A stretch of 64,000 bases of DNA from Shewanella seohaensis (GTDB lineage: Bacteria; Pseudomonadota; Gammaproteobacteria; Enterobacterales; Shewanellaceae), in NCBI RefSeq assembly GCF_025449215.1, contig NZ_CP104900.1, positions 4,092,001 through 4,156,000 on the forward strand, written 5' to 3'. Position 1 is the stretch's first letter; each line of letters starts with the position of its first letter. Below are positions 50,945 to 62,637 of the stretch, piece after piece. Made by a program: the position numbers and the translations under genes. The notes beneath the pieces were generated by a model, which worked only from the letters and a program-made list of their open reading frames with translations, was not told the origin of the DNA and did no database searches.

Positions 50945-52201
50945 TTAGCCGCCGAAGTCATCCAACAGGATATTTTCATCTTCAACGCCAAGATTTTTCA
51001 ACATACCGATAACCGCCGCGTTCATCATTGGAGGTCCACACATGTAGTACTCACAATCTTCTGGCGCTTCGTGGTCTTTCAGGTAGTTTTCATACAGTAC
51101 GTTATGAATGAAGCCTGTGTAACCATCCCAGTTATCTTCTGGTTGAGGATCTGACAGGGCCACATGCCATACGAAGTTATCGTTTTCAGCCGCTAGACCG
51201 TCAAAGTCTTCAACATAGAACATTTCACGCTTAGAACGTGCACCGTACCAGAAGCTCATCTTACGCTTAGACTTAAGACGCTTAAGTTGGTCGAAGATAT
51301 GCGAACGCATAGGCGCCATACCCGCACCACCACCGATAAATACCATCTCTGCATCGGTATCTTTAGCGAAGAACTCACCAAATGGACCAGAGATAGTTAC
51401 CTTGTCGCCCGCCTTCAGGCTCCAGATGTATGAAGACATCTTACCGCAAGGTAAGCTCAGGTTACGTGGAGGCGGCGTCGCGATACGTACGTTCAACATG
51501 ATGATACCAAACTCTTCAGGATAGTTCGCCATTGAGTACGCACGGATTGTCTCTTCATCAACCTTAGACTCTAGCTTGAAGAAGCCAAAGTGTTCCCAGT
51601 CGCCACGGTATTTTGCTGGTACGTCAAAATCGGCGTACTTAACATGGTGAGCAGGTGCTTCGATCTGAATGTAACCACCGGCACGGAAAGGTACAGACTC
51701 GCCATCAGGAATTTGCAGCTTAAGCTCTTTAATGAAGGTTGCTTTGTTATCGTTAGAGATAACAGTACAATCCCATTTCTTGATACCGAAGATCTCTTCT
51801 TCCAGCTCGATCTCCATGTCGTTCTTAACGTTCACCTGGCAAGACAGACGGCAACCTTTACGGGCGTCACCCTTGCTGATGTGATCTAATTCTGTTGGCA
51901 GAATATCACCGCCGCCAGACTTCACCACTACGCGGCATTGGCCACAAGAACCACCGCCACCACAGGCGCTCGATACGAAGATACCGCTGTTCGCTAGCAC
52001 GCCTAACAGCTTGCCACCGGCACCGGTTGTAATCGCTTTTTCAGGATCGTCGTTGATGCCGATCGTGATGTCACCGCTAGACACTAGCTTAGATTTAGCG
52101 AATAAAATCACTAACACTAAGACTAGGACGATAGCAGTAAACATACTCACACCGAGGTAAACCTCGAGCGGAGTAGATTTAAAAATACCAAGAATATCCA
52201 T
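50945..52201 (-). CDS. nqrF: Na+-translocating NADH:quinone reductase subunit F
   Basis: The NADH-oxidising subunit, 418 residues, with one N-terminal helix (about 15-35). A [2Fe-2S] ferredoxin domain has ligands in [13 protein letters not shown] and CRLSC (about 70-115). The FAD domain motif is RAYSMAN near 220. The NADH-binding domain shows [14 protein letters not shown] near 285 and [15 protein letters not shown] near 390. It passes electrons from NADH through FAD and the cluster to the rest of the complex. AAGGA precedes the start. It ends the structural nqrABCDEF series and is followed by apbE. Confidence 0.98.
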   Translation of the reverse strand: MDILGIFKSTPLEVYLGVSMFTAIVLVLVLVILFAKSKLVSSGDITIGINDDPEKAITTGAGGKLLGVLANSGIFVSSACGGGGSCGQCRVVVKSGGGDILPTELDHISKGDARKGCRLSCQVNVKNDMEIELEEEIFGIKKWDCTVISNDNKATFIKELKLQIPDGESVPFRAGGYIQIEAPAHHVKYADFDVPAKYRGDWEHFGFFKLESKVDEETIRAYSMANYPEEFGIIMLNVRIATPPPRNLSLPCGKMSSYIWSLKAGDKVTISGPFGEFFAKDTDAEMVFIGGGAGMAPMRSHIFDQLKRLKSKRKMSFWYGARSKREMFYVEDFDGLAAENDNFVWHVALSDPQPEDNWDGYTGFIHNVLYENYLKDHEAPEDCEYYMCGPPMMNAAVIGMLKNLGVEDENILLDDFGG

Positions 52202-52247
52202 TAACTTATCCTTAGAAGGTCCAATTCAAGAAGCCGTTTGGTGTCTC

Positions 52248-52856
52248 TTACAGAGACACACCAGAAAACGACATGAAACCTAAGGCCATTAAACCAGCGG
52301 TAATAAAGGTAATACCTAAACCACGCAGGCCATTCGGCACATCGGCATACTTCAGCTTCTCACGGATACCGGCCATCAATACGATAGCTAATGCCCAACC
52401 TACTCCAGAGCCGAAACCAAACACCACACTTTCGCCCAGCTTGTAGTCACGCTCAACCATGAATGATACCGCACCGAAAATTGCACAGTTCACAGTGATC
52501 AGAGGTAAGAAGATACCTAACGCGTTGTACAAAGGAGGAAAGTACTTATCCAGTGCCATTTCCAGAATTTGAACTAAAGCCGCAATCACACCGATAAAGG
52601 TAATGAATTTCAAGAAGCTTAAGTCAGCTTCAGGTGCACCAGCCCAAGCCAGTGCGCCAGGTGCTAACAGCCCTTGGTAAATAACTTGGTTAGCAGGAAC
52701 AGAGATAGTTAACACTACAACTACCGCAATCCCTAGGCCCATCGCGGTAGTCACTTTCTTCGATACCGCTAAGAAAGTACACATACCTAAGAAGAAGGCC
52801 AGTGCCATGTTTTCAATGAAAACAGAGCGAATTAACAGGCTAATATAATGTTCCAT
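52248..52856 (-). CDS. nqrE: Na+-translocating NADH:quinone reductase subunit E
   Basis: A 202-residue integral membrane subunit with six helices, homologous to NqrD. Start [20 protein letters not shown] is family-typical, and [15 protein letters not shown] carries the Cys that helps hold the iron centre shared with NqrD. It forms part of the Na+ and electron path. The start is six bases after the nqrD stop, and nqrF follows after 46 bases. Confidence 0.97.
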   Translation of the reverse strand: MEHYISLLIRSVFIENMALAFFLGMCTFLAVSKKVTTAMGLGIAVVVVLTISVPANQVIYQGLLAPGALAWAGAPEADLSFLKFITFIGVIAALVQILEMALDKYFPPLYNALGIFLPLITVNCAIFGAVSFMVERDYKLGESVVFGFGSGVGWALAIVLMAGIREKLKYADVPNGLRGLGITFITAGLMALGFMSFSGVSL

Positions 52857-52862
52857 CTCAAA

Positions 52863-53495
52863 TTACCCTTTTGCTTCAACTTGCTCTGGCTTATAGGTAC
52901 GAATAATCCAAATCAGAATACCGATCAGGAAGAACGCACTTGGCGGCAGTAATAACAGACCGTTTGGTTGATACCAGCCACCTTCAGAGATCTTGTGCAG
53001 GATTTGAACACCGAACAGAGAACCGTTACCAAACAGTTCACGCACGAAGCCAACGGCTAACAGAATCGCACCGTAACCTAAACCGTTACCGATACCATCC
53101 ATAAAGCTCATCATTGGCGGTGTTTTCATCGCATAGGCTTCAGCGCGACCCATTACGATACAGTTCGTAATGATAAGGCCCACGAATACCGATAACTGCT
53201 TAGAAATCTGATAAGCATAAGCCTGCAGCAATTGGTCAACCACGATTACCAGAGAGGCAATAATGGTCATCTGTACGATAATACGTACGCTGCTAGGAAT
53301 ATGGTTACGGATCATTGAGATAAACAGGTTAGAAAACGCTGTTACCGCAGTTAATGCCAACGCCATTACCAGTGCAGTTTCGAGCTTGCTCGTTACCGCT
53401 AACGCACTACATACACCAAGTACTTGTAATGCAATCGGGTTGTTGTTGACGATAGGTCCAGTCAGAACCTGTTTCAGTTCTTTAGCGTCAGACAT
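52863..53495 (-). CDS. nqrD: Na+-translocating NADH:quinone reductase subunit D
   Basis: A 210-residue six-helix membrane subunit. The start [20 protein letters not shown] is typical. [19 protein letters not shown] contains the Cys pairing with NqrE at the iron site. The ATG at 53495 shares a base with the nqrC stop (TAATG), so translation is coupled. Helices include [20 protein letters not shown] and [19 protein letters not shown]. Confidence 0.97.
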   Translation of the reverse strand: MSDAKELKQVLTGPIVNNNPIALQVLGVCSALAVTSKLETALVMALALTAVTAFSNLFISMIRNHIPSSVRIIVQMTIIASLVIVVDQLLQAYAYQISKQLSVFVGLIITNCIVMGRAEAYAMKTPPMMSFMDGIGNGLGYGAILLAVGFVRELFGNGSLFGVQILHKISEGGWYQPNGLLLLPPSAFFLIGILIWIIRTYKPEQVEAKG

Positions 53496-54283
53496 TAGCT
53501 GAGACCTCCATTGCGTGCTTTTTCAATGAAACTCGCAAAACCTTCTTTACCTAACCAGAATGTTAGAGAGTGTTGAACACCGTTACTGGTCAGAGTCGCG
53601 CCGGATAATGCATCTACACCGTATTCAGTGCTAGCAACAGCTGGGTTTTTAGTTACGCTGATAGCAATGTTACCTTGCTCATCAAATAACTTCTTACCGT
53701 GCCATTTCGCTTTCCACTGAGCGTTTTGCACTTCACCACCAAGACCTGGGGTTTCGCCTTGCTCGTAGTACACTAAGCTTTGAATCGTGTTCAGATCAGC
53801 ATCTAACGCGAGGAAAGCATACATAGTCGACCACAGGCCATAACCATGAACTGGCAGGATCACGCTGGTTAACTTACCTTGTTCGTCACGCACTAAATAA
53901 ACCACTGCATCTTCAGCAACACGCTTAACCGAAGCGATGTCGTTTTGAGGTACAAATGAGGTTTTCACATCGCGAGACGCTTTGCGTTGATCGAATGTGT
54001 TGGCATCAACACCTTCAACCCAATCACCGGTTTTTAAGTTAACTAACTTAGCTTCGATGTGCTTGCTGTAAGTATCCAAAATCTGAGCTTTGGTTACTTT
54101 GCCCGCTTTCGTGTCAATCAGACCCGCAGCTTCGAGGATGTACTTTTGCTTATCAAGCAGCTTGTTTTCTGCTTGAGTTGGGCGCAGTAATACTGCCGCA
54201 GTCGACACGAATATCGCACAAATTAGACATAAGCCAACGACGATAAATAACGTTCTACCGAACGAATCTTTATTACTAGCCAC
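53495..54283 (-). CDS. nqrC: Na+-translocating NADH:quinone reductase subunit C
   Basis: A 262-residue periplasmic subunit with one N-terminal helix and covalently bound FMN. I choose GTG at 54283 because GGAGG lies seven bases upstream; it overlaps the nqrB stop by eight bases. It begins [17 protein letters not shown]. The FMN attachment motif is [13 protein letters not shown] near residue 220, where ApbE links FMN to Thr. Mature-domain motifs [12 protein letters not shown] and [13 protein letters not shown] are also typical. It is part of the nqr operon. Confidence 0.97.
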   Translation of the reverse strand: MASNKDSFGRTLFIVVGLCLICAIFVSTAAVLLRPTQAENKLLDKQKYILEAAGLIDTKAGKVTKAQILDTYSKHIEAKLVNLKTGDWVEGVDANTFDQRKASRDVKTSFVPQNDIASVKRVAEDAVVYLVRDEQGKLTSVILPVHGYGLWSTMYAFLALDADLNTIQSLVYYEQGETPGLGGEVQNAQWKAKWHGKKLFDEQGNIAISVTKNPAVASTEYGVDALSGATLTSNGVQHSLTFWLGKEGFASFIEKARNGGLS

Positions 54284-55476
54284 GAGCAATCCTCCGCTTA
54301 ACATTCGCTTGAACCACAAAGTGGTCGAACAATGGCGCAAACAGGTTGGCGAACAGAATCGCCAACATCATACCTTCAGGGAAAGCAGGGTTAATCACGC
54401 GGATAAACACGGCCATAGCACCAATCAAGATACCGTACGCCCACTTAGCTTGGTTGGTGAAAGACGCAGAAACTGGGTCAGTCGCCATAAACATCATACC
54501 GAAGGCAAAGCCACCTAACACTAAGTGCCAGTGCCAAGGCATAGCAAACATAGGGTTAGTATCGCTACCGATCACAGTTAACAGTGTAGAGAAACGGCAA
54601 TCATACCGACCATCACACCACCCACGATGCGCCATGACGCGATACGGGTGTAGATAATCACCAGACCACCCAGCAGAATCGCCAGAGTAGACACTTCACC
54701 CACAGAACCAGGAATGAAACCGAAGAACGCATCCCACCAGTTTTGGTTGAATGTGTAGTCTAAGGTACCCGCTGCCGCTTGGCTTAGCGCCGTTGCACCA
54801 GAGAAACCGTCTGCAACCACCCATGAAGTGTCGCCTGACATGTTTAGCGGGTAAGCGAAGAACAGGAAGGCACGACCGGCCAGTGCAGGGTTTAAGAAGT
54901 TACGACCCGTACCACCGAAGACTTCTTTGGCAACGACCACACCGAAGGTGATACCTAAGGCCACCATCCACAATGGGATAGTTGCTGGCAGGGTTAACGC
55001 GAACAGAATCGAGGTGACGAAGAAACCTTCGTTAACTTCATGGCCACGGATAGCGGCAAACAGCACTTCCCAGATACCCCCACGGCGAAAGTCACCGCGT
55101 AGATAGGGAGGAAGAAACAGGCGCCATACCACATGAGTGCTGGCCAGCCAGAGTTGGCGGTCAGTTCGGTACCGAACATGCCGAACAGGCTCACTTGCCA
55201 TACGTCAGGCGTTGCAAAACCCGCGATTAACGCAAGTTGTGCTTGCAGACCTACGTTGTACATACCTACGAACATCGCAGGGAATGCACAGGCCCAAACC
55301 GTAATCATCATACGCTTCAGATCGATGTTGTCGCGAACGTGGGTTTTACCCTTGTTCACTTTACCTGGCGTATAAAAAATGGTGTATGCCGCTTCGAAGA
55401 GCGCATAAAACTTCTCGTATTTCCCACCTTTTTCAAACTGGGGTTCAATACTTTTGAAAAATTGTTTCAAGCCCAT
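54276..55476 (-). CDS. nqrB: Na+-translocating NADH:quinone reductase subunit B (reading frame broken twice)
   Basis: The central membrane subunit, 400 residues when repaired. Three overlapping frames carry it in order: [19 protein letters not shown] to AVTFAVG; then [20 protein letters not shown] to MVGMIAV; then [20 protein letters not shown] to VKRRIARG. The covalent FMN motif [11 protein letters not shown] is in the middle part. The first break is at a C5 run (55077-55081, plus strand), where one more base gives AVGGIWEV. The second is near 54591-54594, where one more A on the plus strand joins the frames. Flanking overlaps with nqrA (TAATG) and nqrC are normal. Because the rest of the operon is intact, I consider the breaks sequence errors. 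Confidence 0.95.
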
Positions 55477-56807
55477 TAGCCTTCCCTCACAATCGTATCT
55501 AAACAGTCGCGTAGGTACGAACCGTAGTCATACTTACCAGGACATACGAAAGTACATAGTGCCAAATCTTCTTCATCCAACTCTAACGCGCCTAAAGTGG
55601 CAGCGCCGTCAAAGTCACCTGACACCAGGTCACGCAGCAACATGGTAGGAAGAATGTCGAATGGCATAACACGCTCATAGTTGCCAATTGGCACCATGGC
55701 ACGGTCAGAACCACCAGTGCTGGTCGTCATGTTAAACAGACGAGAAGCGCTTAAGTGGCCAAGGAATGCACGGGTAATAGAGTATTTGTTTGAGCCTGGT
55801 AACACCCAACCAAATAATTCTTTTTCAGTGCCTTCTTCTAACAGACTCACCTGCGCGTGGTAACGACCTAAATATCCTTGAGGACCTACAGCAGTACGGC
55901 CATTCAGCACAGAACCTGAAACAACACGTACGTTACCATCTAAGGTTTCGCCCGCGGTCAGTTCAGTCATGCTTGCACCTAAAACAGTGCGAACCAAACG
56001 TGGCTTAGCCGCTTTAGGACCGGCAATTGCGACCACACGTTCGGTATTAAGTTGACCGGTAGTAAATAGCTGACCAATGGCTATTACATCTTGGTAACCG
56101 ACATGCCAAACAGTACGTTTTGCAGAAGCTGGAAGTAGGAAATGGATATGAGTACCAACAAGACCCGCTGGGTGAACACCGGCAAATTCTTCAACTTGGG
56201 CATTAGCGGCAGGAATATCGGCGCCAGGCGCTTTACAAAGGTAAACTTTACCTTCGGTAAGTCTTGCTAAGACCTTAAGACCATTAGCAAAATCTTCTTT
56301 ATGCTCACGGATCACTACAACAGGATCGGCGGCATGGGGTTGCGTATCAATCGCGGTTACAAAAATACCAGCGGCAGAAGAATCTACGGCAGGCACTTTG
56401 CTGAAAGGACGTGTACGCAATGCAGTCCATAAACCTGATTCGATCAGGTTGTCACGGACCAGTTGCGAGTCTAGCGTATCGAGAGCAGTGGCGTCATACT
56501 TAGCAAAGGCAACGCTTTCGTTCCCTTCTACTTGAATAACAACAGACTGAAGAACACGCTGGGCGCCCCGGTTAATTTCTAATATAGTGCCACTGGCTAA
56601 AGCAGTATATTTAACGCCAGGATTTTTCTTGTCTTCAAAAATCACCTGACCTTTTTGCACTTTGTCACCCACTTTGATCTTCATCGTGGGGCGCAGGCCA
56701 ATATACTCTTCACCCAAAGTAGCTACGTGTTTAATGGCTGGGCCATTATGGATAACTTGCTCTGGTCCACCTGTTATAGGCAGGTCCAATCCTTTCTTTA
56801 TTGTAAT
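55476..56807 (-). CDS. nqrA: Na+-translocating NADH:quinone reductase subunit A
   Basis: A 443-residue peripheral cytoplasmic subunit, the family length, when started at the ATG at 56807 ([16 protein letters not shown]); a GTG five codons earlier is possible. It is needed for quinone interaction and assembly. Conserved segments include [39 protein letters not shown] and [19 protein letters not shown]. No cofactor motif is present, as expected. The stop shares a base with the nqrB start. The region before it should hold the operon promoter. Confidence 0.97.
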   Translation of the reverse strand: MTIKKGLDLPITGGPEQVIHNGPAIKHVATLGEEYIGLRPTMKIKVGDKVQKGQVIFEDKKNPGVKYTALASGTILEINRGAQRVLQSVVIQVEGNESVAFAKYDATALDTLDSQLVRDNLIESGLWTALRTRPFSKVPAVDSSAAGIFVTAIDTQPHAADPVVVIREHKEDFANGLKVLARLTEGKVYLCKAPGADIPAANAQVEEFAGVHPAGLVGTHIHFLLPASAKRTVWHVGYQDVIAIGQLFTTGQLNTERVVAIAGPKAAKPRLVRTVLGASMTELTAGETLDGNVRVVSGSVLNGRTAVGPQGYLGRYHAQVSLLEEGTEKELFGWVLPGSNKYSITRAFLGHLSASRLFNMTTSTGGSDRAMVPIGNYERVMPFDILPTMLLRDLVSGDFDGAATLGALELDEEDLALCTFVCPGKYDYGSYLRDCLDTIVREG

Positions 56808-57214
56808 CATATCCACAAGCACTACGTTTATGAAGGAAAGATAATGCGTCGCGTTCCTGCTAAATACTGAGGTTTTAAACAGAAGCTACTGCATTGAGCT
56901 AGCGCAGATTTATTACAGAAATGCGATCGCAATCACGCTGGTCGGGCGCATTTTACCCCAATTGCCGTGGCATCGCCACGAAAATTATAGGTGATTTCAA
57001 ACCTCAAATAAGGATTTAAAAGAATCATGCGCTACAGCGTTCACCTTCCGACCGAGTGAGGGCTCAGAAAGAGAAAATATTACGGTCGTCAAATACTATA
57101 ACATTAATTTTAAAAGAAATAATTTAGCGAAAGGTCGATACCTCTTTATGGCGAGGCTTAATACGACTATTTCGCTTTCTCGTTGAATAATCTTTAAACA
57201 AGATTTAATTCAGT
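56808..57214. other. intergenic region upstream of nqrA
   Basis: About 400 bases between nqrA and the TonB receptor end, both on the minus strand. Candidate elements on the minus strand are GGTAAAATGCG, which could be a -10 region, and CGTGA-N6-TCGCA (56922-56937), which partly resembles a CRP site. Neither is strong. No terminator for an upstream gene and no ORF is convincing. Confidence 0.35.
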
Positions 57215-59264
57215 TTAAAAACGCCATTGATAACCCAAATAGCTGATCCGTCCATTTTCAGACCGAATTCCGCTATTTGATGCTGTGGTGACTAAGGACT
57301 CATCGAGTAGGTTTTCGACGCGAATATACAACCTATGGTGTTTATCAAAATCATAGTTTGCCGCTAAATCGACCCGCCATTGGCCCGCAACCTGTTGCAG
57401 TTCGCTACCAAATTGGCTGAAATTCCGCTCCGATTGATAGGCCGCCTCAAGATTCAGTTGATATTCGCCATAGTTAACCCCCGCACTCAATTGCAATTGA
57501 TGTTCGGGTAACCAAGCCAATCTCTCTCCCTCTAGAACACAGCCTTGGACATCGGTGCAAGTGCTGGTTTGATACTCGGCGCTAAGATATTGATAATTTA
57601 GCCCTAAGGGTAACTCTACCCCACCCAGATCCCAGCGATAGCCAAGGCCAAGTTCTACACCATAGGTAAGCACATCGGGAATATTCTCTTGGGTTAACAA
57701 GCGTTCATCGGCGCACATCGAATAGCTATCGCAATCCACATGCAGATTATCAAACTCTTGCACATAGGCCCGTAAATCTGCTTTTATCCCTTCGCGTGCA
57801 TATTGGGCACTCACTTGATAATGGAGCGACACCTGAGCCTCTTGGGTAGTATTCCCCGCGCTTGCCGCAGTCCAGGCCCGACGGATATCGGTACTAAAAC
57901 GCCAATCGCCCGCATCATAGAGCACACCTAATTGCGGCATCCAATCACTATCGGAGAAATCCGCTTCGTCCAGCTCCGCGAACGCTTGCTTCACTTCACG
58001 ATTGACACTCACATGCTCGTAAGTAAGCCCTAACTTGATTTGCATGCCTTGCCAACGGAATAGCGAGTCAATGGCCGACGTCAGCGCAGTGGCATCATCG
58101 GTATAAGCGAACAGGGCGTTTGACTCATCAACCATCAGACTTCTATCCGCTTGCCATAACGCCGTTTGCTCGCCAAAGTGCATTTCGGCCTTATCCGTAT
58201 GATAACGAGCGCTGTAAATAATTTGATGTTCGCCGTATTGGTTTATGGCTTGGGTCTGGGCGCCAAAGGCGCTGTAATCGTTGTCTTGGACGAGCAGAGC
58301 GACATCATTAACATCCGCGGTTGGCGCACGGTCAAAGGCGGCGATGTCCGCAAGCGTTGCAGCGTCAATCTCTTGCCCATTAAACAAGCCAAGTTGGTTC
58401 AGTTGTTGTGAATAGGACTGATAGTAAAAGTCAGTGATCACTTTACTGCCGCCTAAATCCACTTGGTGTGATAGCTGATACTTGTGCTGCCGCCCCTGGT
58501 GGTTATCTTGTGCCGTTGCCGAATATAAGAGTAAGGGATCCTGTTGCCAGTCCGCTGCCGTAATACCAAGCTGCGAGCGATAACTGTCATCATCGATAAA
58601 TTGGTAGATAAATTCTGTTTGCTGCGGACTACGAGCCCCGAGCAAACTGGCGGCGTTGACCTTAAACAGCAGGTCAGTTTTTTCTATCGGCATCGCTGCC
58701 GTTGAAAAAATTTGCATCACCTTGTTCTTGAAGATAATTCGCCGCGAATAAGGCTCCATATTCCTTTTGCTTAACGCCCCAAGTCATGCCGGCATTGAAG
58801 TCGGAATCCGTTGCACCTTCAACCTGAAAACTACCAGACTGAGGTTGGTCGGCAATTTCAAGGCTCTGGTAATTCACCACCCCAAAGGCTCCCTGCCCGC
58901 CTACCGTCATATTTGCCAGTGGTGCACTCGTGACATTTTGCTGTAGTAAAAGGTTGGGCAGTAACTGCAACTGCGGCGCCGAATATGGCGCGGGTGAGAA
59001 ATACACCCTATCTTGCATCACAGCCACACCTTGGCTGGCGGAGCGCATACTGATATTCGCACTATTTCCGCTGTGGTCGGCTCGCAATAAGGTTAGGCTG
59101 TTTAAGTAACTCAACTGCATCCCATCATCACTGGAGTGATACTGGTTATTGAGTTCAATCAGATCGAGCGTCTGAGAATGGAGCGGATTTGCATTAAGTG
59201 TATTAGGGTAAACACAGGAAACCGCAAGCGCGGTCAGCGACATCACAAAGTAGCGACTGGACAT
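57215..59264 (-). CDS. TonB-dependent receptor with divergent plug (reading frame broken by one base)
   Basis: An outer-membrane receptor of about 682 residues if repaired. The N-terminal part has a signal peptide (residues 1-25, YFVMSLTALAVSC) and a plug-like region (IELNNQYHSSDDG to ANMTVGGQGAFGVVNYQSLEI) that lacks the usual plug signatures. The C-terminal part has barrel strands and ends in RISYLGYQWRF with final Phe; LYIRVENLLDESLVTTASN near the end is typical. The two frames meet at a T6 run on the plus strand (58678-58683); removing one base gives GSDADRKTDLLFKVNAAS. This is the only break that needs a deletion rather than an insertion. Ligand unknown. Confidence 0.82.
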
Positions 59265-59337
59265 ACCAAGCTCCCAAAAGTGTTTGTTAGCGTACGGCGT
59301 TTTTGTTGTTGTTTTGTAAAATAGCTGAATTTACTCG

Positions 59338-59364
59338 AAAAAAAAGCGACGAATGTCGCTTTCT
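59338..59364 (-). terminator. terminator of luxS
   Basis: AAAGCGAC and GTCGCTTT around GAAT, with a long T-run on the minus strand. Confidence 0.9.
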
Positions 59365-59417
59365 TGACGCTAACACTTTAGACCTCGCTAGCGCAGAATG
59401 CGCTAGCCCAGCAAAGC

Positions 59418-59926
59418 TTAGAGTTGACCTAAGATCTCATCGCTAAGTTTTAAGTCGTCGTTGCGGTTAACACTCACGCCTGCGGCGATAATGTTACGGG
59501 CAATATCTTGGGCTTGTTCTAACGAGTGCATCTGATAAGTACCACATTGATACTCGTTAAGCTCAGGAATTTCAGATTGCTCAACCACTTTGAGCACATC
59601 TTCCATAGAGGCAAGCCATGCATCGGCCACTTGGCGCTCGCTAGGCTCACCAATCAGGCTCATGTAGAAACCAGTGCGGCATCCCATTGGTGAAATATCA
59701 ATAATTTCAACATCGCTGCCATTAAGATGATCACGCATAAAGCCCGCAAACAAATGCTCTAGGGTATGGATACCGCGCTCGCTGAGGATATCTTTATTCG
59801 GTGCACAAAAACGCAGATCGAATACGGTAATGGCATCGCCTTTGGGGTACTCATATGTTTGGCAACGCGCACGGCAGGCGCATTCATCCGTGTATGGTCA
59901 ACGGTAAAGCTATCAAGTAATGGCAT
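59418..59926 (-). CDS. luxS: S-ribosylhomocysteine lyase LuxS (reading frame broken by one base)
   Basis: Iron-dependent enzyme converting S-ribosylhomocysteine to homocysteine and DPD, the precursor of autoinducer-2. Start [20 protein letters not shown] at 59926. The first frame runs to KHMSTPK; the second resumes with the zinc/iron motif [15 protein letters not shown] and the conserved [13 protein letters not shown], then ends SDEILGQL. The break is at G4 on the plus strand (59844-59847), where one more base gives [18 protein letters not shown] and a 169-residue protein of normal length. I consider it intact in the organism. Confidence 0.95.
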
Positions 59927-60081
59927 AGGGCTCTCCAAATTCTTAGGGCGATACAACCGCTATCGGTTTATGGGCGCAAGCATAACACCAAATGGATTCG
60001 GTCGATAACAAGATAATGTAAGATGAAATCATCTCATATCAATCAGACGCTAATATGAACATTTTGTTCAAATTAGCGGCA

Positions 60082-61194
60082 TTAGTGCTGACGCTGCTGG
60101 CTGTAAGCATCCTCAGAAATCTTATGATACTCACGCACCCCTTGCTCATAGGCATGGTAAGCCCGGTACACTTTGCGCATCATAGGATCCTGCTCCGCCT
60201 GCTCTTCAATGACCTGCTGTGAAATACGTTCAAGCTCGCTAAGCACCTCTGGCGGGAATGCCTTCAGCACCACACCTTCGTCTTTTACTAAGGTTTCAAG
60301 GGCGGTCACGTTACGCGTGGTATATTCGTCCAACATATCTTGATTGATAGCACGCGCAGCGCCTTTGACTATGGCTTGTAAATCTTCGGGCAGACTCTCA
60401 AAAGCGGCTTTATTGATCAAAAACTCCATATTGGAGCCTGGCTCATGCCAGCCGGGATAATAGTAATATTTGGCGACTTTATGTAAGCCAAAGGCAAGGT
60501 CATTCACTGGCCCAACCCACTCCGCCGCATCAATCGACCCCGTTTGCAAAGCGCCATAAAGCTCCCTGCCCGCCATATTGACGGGAACGGCACCGACACG
60601 TTTCAGCACTTCGCCCCCTAGGCCTGGCATACGGATCCTCAAGCCTTTAAAGTCGGCAATAGTGTTGATGGGTTTATTAAACCAGCCCCCATCTGCATGC
60701 CCGTATTGCCCCCGCTAATGGAATAATACCAAAGGGACGATAGACTTCCTCCCACAGTGCCATGCCGCCACCATAATGCAGCCAGCCGTTCATCTCTTGG
60801 GCCGTCATGCCAAAGGGGATAGAAGAAAAAAACTGTGAGGCGGGCGCTTTCCCCTTCCAATAATAGGAGGCGGCGTGGGCCATCTGCACTTTACCTTGGC
60901 TCACCCCGTCGAATACCGCAAAGGCAGGCATGAGTTCACCCGCGCCATACACATGAATTTGTAAACGGCCATGGGACATGTCGTTGACCAGCTTAGCAAA
61001 ACGCTCAGGCGCCATACCTAAACCAGCAAAGTTTTTCGGCCACGACGTGGCTAAGCGCCACTCAATCACCTCTTTGGCGGGAGCCGAGTCAGGATGGGGG
61101 ATGCGGAAATCTGTTCGGTCTTTGAAGGCGCAGGATTACACCCACCGAGTCCAATCAGTAATACCGCAAGCAATAGACTCCCCAAATGACGCAT
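60082..61194 (-). CDS. TRAP-type substrate-binding lipoprotein (reading frame broken three times)
   Basis: A DctP-family periplasmic binding protein of about 371 residues if repaired. It starts MRHLGSLLLAVLLIGLGGC, with lipobox at GLGGC, so it is lipid-anchored. Binding-protein segments are WRLATSWPKNFAGLGMAPER, VQMAHAASYYWKGKAPASQF, LRIRMPGLGGEVLKRVGAVP and AAEWVGPVNDLAFGLHKVA. Breaks occur at a G5 run (61096-61100) and two C5 runs (60709-60713 and 60686-60690) on the plus strand; one more base in each gives a continuous protein (for example LAGGNTGMQMGGWFNKPINT). No DctQ or DctM membrane genes are near, so the transporter partner is elsewhere. Substrate unknown. Confidence 0.88.
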
Positions 61195-61349
61195 CAAACC
61201 TCTCCCAGAAGACAAATAACCAGTTAACAGTATGAAAATTAGCGTGCTTTTATCGAACGACGAACGCTTAACGCTGCTGAAATAAAACATATTGTTAACA
61301 CATAAAGTTAGGCAGGGAAACCCAATAATTTCCTCAATTTGACCTAAAA

Positions 61350-61381
61350 CAAAAAAGCCACGTTGATAACGTGGCTTTTAT
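61350..61381 (-). terminator. terminator of bolA
   Basis: AAAAGCCACGTT (61353-61364) and AACGTGGCTTTT (61368-61379), followed by T on both strands. Confidence 0.92.
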
Positions 61382-61397
61382 AAAATCAGGGGCGCAA

Positions 61398-61718
61398 TTA
61401 ACCGCGACAATTTGGCGTTTTAGGCACTTCAACATCCTTAGCCCATTCACTCTGAGTGAAGGTATGGATAGAAAGTGCATGCACACCGTTCGCTAATTCA
61501 TCGGCTAAACAATTGTTTACCAAACGATGGCGGGCAAGTAAGCGAAGGCCTTCAAATTCATCACTGACGACAACCACTTTAAAGTGAGTCTCTGAATTTG
61601 GCGGAACATGGTGACGATGGCTTTCGTTAAGGACTTCTAAATGAGTTGGCGAGAAGCTTTCGGTCAGCTTCTGATCAATGGTCTGTGCCACTGTGCCCTG
61701 CGCATGGGTATTGGACAT
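61398..61718 (-). CDS. bolA: BolA family protein
   Basis: A 106-residue BolA-type protein starting at the ATG at 61718 (MSNTHAQGTVAQ; an ATG two codons earlier is also in frame). The KH-like fold shows LEVLNESHRHHVPPNSETHFKVVVVSDEF and the conserved RHRLVNNCLADELANGVHALSIHT, with the invariant His that joins the Fe-S cluster in BolA-glutaredoxin complexes. In E. coli BolA also affects cell shape and acts as a regulator. It is transcribed away from the TRAP gene's 5' end region. Confidence 0.93.
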   Translation of the reverse strand: MSNTHAQGTVAQTIDQKLTESFSPTHLEVLNESHRHHVPPNSETHFKVVVVSDEFEGLRLLARHRLVNNCLADELANGVHALSIHTFTQSEWAKDVEVPKTPNCRG

Positions 61719-61852
61719 ATTCAAATCTCAACATGGGAAAATCCAGTGGCCGCAGAGTACTGCTTCAAGTACAAAAGATCAAATCCCAACGTCAGCTTTG
61801 CGGCTTTAAACTGAGCCAATTTAGCAACAGTATGAAATGATTTAGCTTTCAA

Positions 61853-62512
61853 TCAGCCATGATAATTAACAATCAATTGCCTAAAGGTGTAGTTCCAGCG
61901 GGGTTCCTTAACCTTTAAGCGCTTAGGCACGCTGTGTAACCAATCTTGCTGCATTGGCCAGTGCATGATCAGTAAGTCACCACTGTGTAAGCTAATAGTG
62001 TATTTCACCTTGCTGTGTTTATGTTTAATCACAAAATCCCGCGAGGCGCCAAGGCTGATAGAGGCGATATCACTGCCGCTTGCAATCTCGGGCTCATCAT
62101 CGCTGTGGGCACCCATGCAATCTTGGCCATCGGCATAACGATTCACTAACACGCCATTGCTGCCTAGGCCAAAATCCCGCTGCAGTTTGTCGCGCAATTT
62201 TTGCAAATACTTAGGCCAAGGCAGCGCACGAATAAATAGCCCTGAATATAAGTAGTCACATCCCGCATCGCCATACCAAACCTGCAGCCTTGGAATGGCA
62301 TGATATTCCCCAAACACTTGAATTTGTGGGCGACTCAGCGGGTAAGATTCGGCCTCCTTGAGTAAGGCATGTTGCTGCGCCACATTCAAATAATCCCTAA
62401 CTAAGGTGATAGGCGGCTCGACCTGTGCCGTATCTTGACTATAGGCACGAGAGCTCCCTCCAGCAACTTCAAGATTGACCTCAGGCTCGAGTCCTAAATC
62501 GACTTGTTTCAT
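61853..62512 (-). CDS. AlkB-like 2-oxoglutarate-dependent dioxygenase
   Basis: A 219-residue oxidative demethylase of the AlkB superfamily. Iron ligands are in MGAHSDDEPEIA (HxD, near residue 140) and DWLHSVPKR (near 190), and the 2-oxoglutarate-binding Arg is in EPRWNYTFRQLIV. The spacing and the segment FGEYHAIPRLQVWYGDAG fit the ALKBH2/3-like branch, repairing alkylated DNA or RNA bases. No Ada-like regulator or LexA box is seen nearby. The divergent gene rlmG shares its upstream region. Confidence 0.9.
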   Translation of the reverse strand: MKQVDLGLEPEVNLEVAGGSSRAYSQDTAQVEPPITLVRDYLNVAQQHALLKEAESYPLSRPQIQVFGEYHAIPRLQVWYGDAGCDYLYSGLFIRALPWPKYLQKLRDKLQRDFGLGSNGVLVNRYADGQDCMGAHSDDEPEIASGSDIASISLGASRDFVIKHKHSKVKYTISLHSGDLLIMHWPMQQDWLHSVPKRLKVKEPRWNYTFRQLIVNYHG

Positions 62513-62637
62513 GCAGCACCTTATTACAACTGACGACGTGATTGACCCCGCTCAATTACCCATGAATGCGCGAGCGGATACACAACCTCAGGCAAGCATC
62601 GCACGATGAGGGGAAATCTGCGATAATCTGCGCCTTA

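Noticed and set aside
56922..56937. CRP site upstream of nqrA
   Set aside because: Only a partial match in each half; kept as a note in the intergenic entry.
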